A stretch of DNA of 10,085 nt. Origin: Clostridia bacterium (GTDB lineage Bacteria > Bacillota_A > Clostridia > Oscillospirales > SIG627). The first letter of the stretch is position 1; every line of letters starts with the position of its first letter. The notes under the pieces were generated by a model. The model was not told the origin of the DNA and did not search any database. It worked only from the letters and a program-made list of their open reading frames with translations. Below, piece after piece: positions 7,857-10,085 of the stretch. A program made the position numbers and the translations under genes. The stretch spans positions 1 through 10,085 of the forward strand of contig JAFVYT010000095.1 in NCBI GenBank assembly GCA_017508505.1, read 5' to 3'.

Positions 7857-9685
7857 AAAAAAGGCTTCTTGCGCTTCTTTGCAGCCTGATCGCGGCAGTA
7901 TGCTTGCTGTCGCCCTTCGTCGTTTCTGCAGAAGAGCCGGAGGAGCCCGAGATCAGCTGTCCCACCGCCGCCGTGTACAATCTGGAGTCAAAAAAGCTTC
8001 TGTTTGAAAAGAATTACACGGGTCGCCTCTCCCCTGCCGCCTTCACCAAGCTGATGACGGCGATGCTCGCGCTGGAGTATCGGGAAACGGCGGGCAACGT
8101 GAGCGTAACCGTGACGGAGGAAATGCTCTCCTCCTTTTCCGGCGGCACCTCTATGAAGCTCAAGGTGGGGGAAACGCTCCCCCTCGACTCCCTTCTCGAG
8201 GGGCTGATCGTATACGGAGCCAACGACGCCGCCCTGGTTCTTGCCTCGGTCAGCGGAGGCAACATCTCTTCCTTTGTGGACGCGATGAACGCGCGTGCCG
8301 AGGAATTGGGGATGGAGAACACCCACTACACCAACCCCACGGGCGTCCACTCCTCCGCCATGTACACCACACCGGAGGATACCGTCCTGCTCTGTGAAAG
8401 CATCTATCGGGTCAACCGCTTTATGCTCCTTTCGGAAAAGCCGAACACGGTCATCCCCGCCACCAACCTGACCGGGGAGCGCAGCTACACCAACCGCAAC
8501 GCCCTGGTCCCCTTCTCCTACGTCACCGACTACTATATGGAGGGCGTCAGAGGAATGGTCTCCGGCTATACGCAGGAGGCGGGCTGGTGCGTGGCCACGG
8601 TTCGCCAAAAGAAAAACGCCACCTACCTTGTGATCGTCTCCGGAGGAGAGGATCGCAGCGAAAAGCAAAACCAAACGGATATCTCCTCCTATCGGGATGC
8701 CAAGACCCTTCTGGAATGGGCGGAGGAGAGCTTTGCCTTCCAAAGCGTCCTGACCAAGGGCAAGATCGTCTGCGAAAAGAAGGTGCGCCTCGGGGCAGGG
8801 GTCGACCACGTGATTCTGGCCACGGGGGACGAGGTCAATGCCCTCCTTCCCGTCACCTTTGATCCGGAGACCGACATCCGTTTGGAGACAAACGTATCCA
8901 AGGACACCTTCACCGCCCCGGTCATTGAGGGCTCCTCCTACGGGACGATGGACGTGTATTACAAGGACGAGCTGCTGGCAAGTGTTCCTTTGGTGGCGGC
9001 GTCCGGCGTGGGTCTGTCCCGATGGCTCGTCACCTGGGATGCCATCACGGGCTTCTTTTCCCACGGTCCCGCCCACGTGGCCCTGATCCTCGTGATCCTC
9101 GCAGGGGTCTCCTACGTAGGCGTTCTGGTGGGAACGGTGTGGGTCCACCACGCAAGGGAAACCCGTGCCAAGCGCCGTGCCGTGAAGGAAATGAACCAAG
9201 AGGAAAACCGCAGACTGCGGCTGGTCCGCCAGGAGGAGAAGAAGGCCTCCCGTGCCAGACTCCGCCGCGTGACCCGTGCTCTGCACGAGGGCTTTTTGGT
9301 GCTCTCGGGAGAAACGGAGGACGGCTCTGCGGGACAAAGCACCCCCAGGCGTGCCGTGGCAAGGGTTCCCGAAAAGTATCGGAAGCACCCGACACCGCCT
9401 CGAGCCCCCCGAGCCGCACGCCCTGCGGCAAAGCGAGCGCCGACCCCCGCAAAGGGACAGAAGCGCCCTGTCGTTCGCTCCACCCCGCAAGTCCTGCACC
9501 GTCCCGCAGGCATCGGCCAAGGCGGCAAGAAGCCTCCCCTGAAGGGAGAAAAGGTAACTCTTTCCGTCAAGCGCCCCGCTCCAAACAAAGACAGAAAAAA
9601 GGCCCCTACCCCGCCAAGACCCCCGCAGCAGCGGCCGCCCCAAAGGCAAAAGCCCCAGGGAAACCCAAGGAAGCCGAAAGGATAA
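7853..9685 (+). CDS. DacF-like (peptidase S11) membrane protein with degenerate active site and long basic cytoplasmic tail
   Basis: A 610-aa protein related to D-alanyl-D-alanine carboxypeptidases, which trim peptidoglycan stem peptides outside the cell. Signal peptide 1-26 ends in VVSA. The S11 domain (about 33-290) keeps its surrounding sequence: CPTAAVYNLESKKLLF, KLMTAMLALE, LLEGLIVYGANDAALVLA, THYTNPTGVH, SGYTQEAGW. The catalytic motifs are changed: the SxxK site reads A63-F-T-K66, SxN reads G122-A-N124, and KTG is missing (VSG at 236-238, or R233 with a three-residue insertion). A beta-rich PBP5-C-like domain follows (about 295-385). A transmembrane helix at about 407-430 precedes a cytoplasmic part: a charged, probably helical segment (434-478), then an Arg/Lys/Pro-rich tail to the end. 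The start at 7853 fits the signal peptide and has AAGGAAA upstream; an in-frame ATG at 7748 lies inside ribF. An intrinsic terminator follows. Carboxypeptidase activity is unlikely; a receptor or scaffold role is inference. Confidence 0.9.
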   Translation: MKKRLLALLCSLIAAVCLLSPFVVSAEEPEEPEISCPTAAVYNLESKKLLFEKNYTGRLSPAAFTKLMTAMLALEYRETAGNVSVTVTEEMLSSFSGGTSMKLKVGETLPLDSLLEGLIVYGANDAALVLASVSGGNISSFVDAMNARAEELGMENTHYTNPTGVHSSAMYTTPEDTVLLCESIYRVNRFMLLSEKPNTVIPATNLTGERSYTNRNALVPFSYVTDYYMEGVRGMVSGYTQEAGWCVATVRQKKNATYLVIVSGGEDRSEKQNQTDISSYRDAKTLLEWAEESFAFQSVLTKGKIVCEKKVRLGAGVDHVILATGDEVNALLPVTFDPETDIRLETNVSKDTFTAPVIEGSSYGTMDVYYKDELLASVPLVAASGVGLSRWLVTWDAITGFFSHGPAHVALILVILAGVSYVGVLVGTVWVHHARETRAKRRAVKEMNQEENRRLRLVRQEEKKASRARLRRVTRALHEGFLVLSGETEDGSAGQSTPRRAVARVPEKYRKHPTPPRAPRAARPAAKRAPTPAKGQKRPVVRSTPQVLHRPAGIGQGGKKPPLKGEKVTLSVKRPAPNKDRKKAPTPPRPPQQRPPQRQKPQGNPRKPKG

Positions 9686-9691
9686 TTTTTG

Positions 9692-9723
9692 AAAAAAAGC
9701 CCTTGACAAGAGGGCTTTTTTTT
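9692..9723 (+). terminator. Intrinsic terminator of the cyclophilin-ribF operon
   Basis: Stem of 12 bp: seven A (9692-9698) plus GCCCT (9699-9703) pair with AGGGC (9711-9715) plus seven T (9716-9722), around a 7-nt loop (9704-9710). It starts 6 bp after the last stop codon. The T-run on the right side gives the release signal for plus-strand transcription. The loop and its flank contain the TTGACA box of the following tRNA promoter. Confidence 0.9.
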
Positions 9724-9731
9724 GTTACAAT
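9703..9731 (+). promoter_or_regulatory. tRNA promoter overlapping the upstream terminator
   Basis: TTGACA (9703-9708), 17-nt spacer, TACAAT (9726-9731), with TG one base before the -10 box (extended -10). Transcription should start near 9738, giving a short leader before the tRNA at 9755. That leader contains ATGC-GCGA-GCAT (9743-9754), a small tetraloop hairpin touching the tRNA 5' end. The -35 box is built from the last stem base and the loop of the preceding terminator. Confidence 0.8.
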
Positions 9732-9754
9732 ACACCTTGCGAATGCGCGAGCAT

Positions 9755-9831
9755 GGGCCTTTAGCTCAGCTGGTCAGAGCAGCCGGCTCATAACCGGTCG
9801 GTCCGGGGTTCAAGTCCCTGAAGGCCCACCA
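9755..9831 (+). tRNA. tRNA with anticodon CAU: probably tRNA-Ile2 (lysidine type), otherwise elongator tRNA-Met
   Basis: Full cloverleaf of 77 nt with encoded CCA (9829-9831). Acceptor GGGCCTT (9755-9761) pairs with AAGGCCC (9821-9827), discriminator A9828. D stem GCTC/GAGC (9764-9767, 9777-9780), anticodon stem 9782-9786/9794-9798, anticodon CAT at 9789-9791, T stem 9804-9808/9816-9820 with loop TTCAAGT. A perfectly paired first base pair argues against the initiator. C4-G69 and C5-G68 in the acceptor stem match the known TilS recognition pairs of E. coli tRNA-Ile2, so the anticodon C is probably changed to lysidine and reads AUA as isoleucine. An automatic scan by anticodon alone would label it Met. 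Confidence 0.95.
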
Positions 9832-9941
9832 GTTTTTCCCGCATCGCCGAGAAGAGCGTAACACTCGGTTGAGGAGCGCACCACTTCCCTTCCCTCAACC
9901 GGTTTTATATAGATTCTCACAGCGCGCTTCCATTTTTATAT
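9832..9941 (+). other. Spacer between the two tRNA genes with inverted repeats
   Basis: No gene is seen. CGGTTGAGG (9866-9874) pairs perfectly with CCTCAACCG (9893-9901) around an 18-nt loop and is followed by GTTTTATA, so it could be a weak terminator or a processing structure. A second hairpin, CCGAG (9847-9851) with CTCGG (9864-9868), shares three bases with the first, so both cannot form at once. TTTTATATAG occurs at 9903-9912 and again at 9934-9943. No convincing promoter for tRNA-Trp is visible, which suggests read-through from the upstream tRNA promoter. Confidence 0.55.
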
Positions 9942-10017
9942 AGGGGTATAGCTCAGTTGGTAGAGCAGCGGTTTCCAAAACCGCGTGCCCAGGGTTCAAG
10001 TCCTTGTGCCCCTGCCA
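9942..10017 (+). tRNA. tRNA-Trp (anticodon CCA)
   Basis: Cloverleaf of 76 nt with encoded 3' CCA (10015-10017). Acceptor AGGGGTA (9942-9948) pairs with TGCCCCT (10007-10013) with one G-U pair; discriminator G10014, as usual for tRNA-Trp. D stem GCTC/GAGC (9951-9954, 9963-9966), anticodon stem GCGGT/ACCGC (9968-9972, 9980-9984), anticodon CCA at 9975-9977, T stem 9990-9994/10002-10006. It decodes UGG only. TGA is used as an ordinary stop in this window (for example potA and ribF), so the standard code applies. Confidence 0.97.
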
Positions 10018-10052
10018 AAAAATTCGACAAGTTTTGACTTGTCGAATTTTTT
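10017..10052 (+). terminator. Intrinsic terminator directly after tRNA-Trp
   Basis: A perfect 15-bp stem (10017-10031 with 10038-10052) around the loop TTTTGA. The left arm starts with six A, the first being the terminal A of the tRNA CCA, followed by TTCGACAAG; the right arm ends in six T. The structure is symmetric, so it could terminate transcription from either side. Confidence 0.9.
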
Positions 10053-10054
10053 AT

Positions 10055-10085
10055 CCAAGCCGCAGGCTTGGCATATCATCACGAC
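10055..10085. repeat. Small hairpin plus CATATCATC unit, possibly the first of a modular repeat array
   Basis: CCAAGCC (10055-10061), loop GCA, GGCTTGG (10065-10071) form a perfect 7-bp hairpin followed by CATATCATC (10072-10080) and ACGAC at the window end. Arrays of short palindromes separated by near-identical (C/T)ATATCATC linkers are something I recall from intergenic DNA of gut Clostridia. ACGAC would be the left arm of the next palindrome. Only one unit is visible, so the array is inferred. Confidence 0.4.

Noticed and set aside
7988..9709. 573-codon open frame on the minus strand opposite the dac-like gene
   Set aside because: It lies antisense to a gene with clear family matches, and its product is a Gly/His/Arg-rich composition typical of GC-biased shadow frames.
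9022..9861. 279-codon plus-strand frame overlapping the dac tail and running through the tRNA
   Set aside because: It crosses the terminator and a tRNA gene and has no start signal; it exists because the Arg/Pro-rich tail is GC-rich in all frames.

Overview
The window looks like chromosomal DNA from a Gram-positive, low-oxygen-type Bacillota (class Clostridia is my best guess). The reasons are sigma-A promoters matching TTGACA-N17-TATAAT almost perfectly, strong AGGAGG-like ribosome binding sites, a CAU tRNA and a tRNA-Trp that both encode CCA, a polyamine importer with the substrate-binding protein fused to a permease, and Clostridia-like sequences throughout. Genes are tightly packed. There are no insertion sequences, phage genes or CRISPR arrays.

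Left half, minus strand (4599 down to 1): one probable operon, potA - potB - potCD fusion - alaS. It has a clear promoter at 4667-4695 and a roughly 60-nt leader. PotA is the ATPase and carries a duplicated C-terminal TOBE-like unit. PotB is the first permease. The third gene fuses the PotC permease to a PotD-type binding domain held at the membrane. AlaRS follows after only 19 bp, is cut by the window edge, and has no room for a T-box of its own.

Middle and right, plus strand (4774-9723): a second operon running in the opposite direction from a perfect consensus promoter, ending at a strong intrinsic terminator. It encodes an unrecognised 111-aa protein with an apparently leaderless start, a lipoprotein with two cyclophilin domains, a single-domain cytosolic cyclophilin, RibF (FMN/FAD synthesis), and a DacF-like (peptidase S11) membrane protein. 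Two junctions are 4-base ATGA overlaps and one gap is 6 bp, so the genes are probably co-transcribed and partly translationally coupled. The DacF-like protein is the most striking item. All three penicillin-binding-protein active-site motifs are altered (the SxxK serine is Ala, SxN is GAN, KTG is absent), while the fold-defining sequence around them is kept. After a transmembrane helix it has a cytoplasmic tail of about 180 residues rich in Arg, Lys and Pro. It looks like a pseudoenzyme that became a membrane receptor or scaffold.

Right end (9724-10085): a CAU tRNA (probably the lysidine-type tRNA-Ile2) whose promoter -35 box lies in the loop of the upstream terminator, a 110-bp spacer with hairpins and a 10-nt direct repeat, tRNA-Trp(CCA), a 15-bp-stem terminator that starts at the tRNA's last base, and the first unit of what may be a modular small-hairpin repeat running off the edge.
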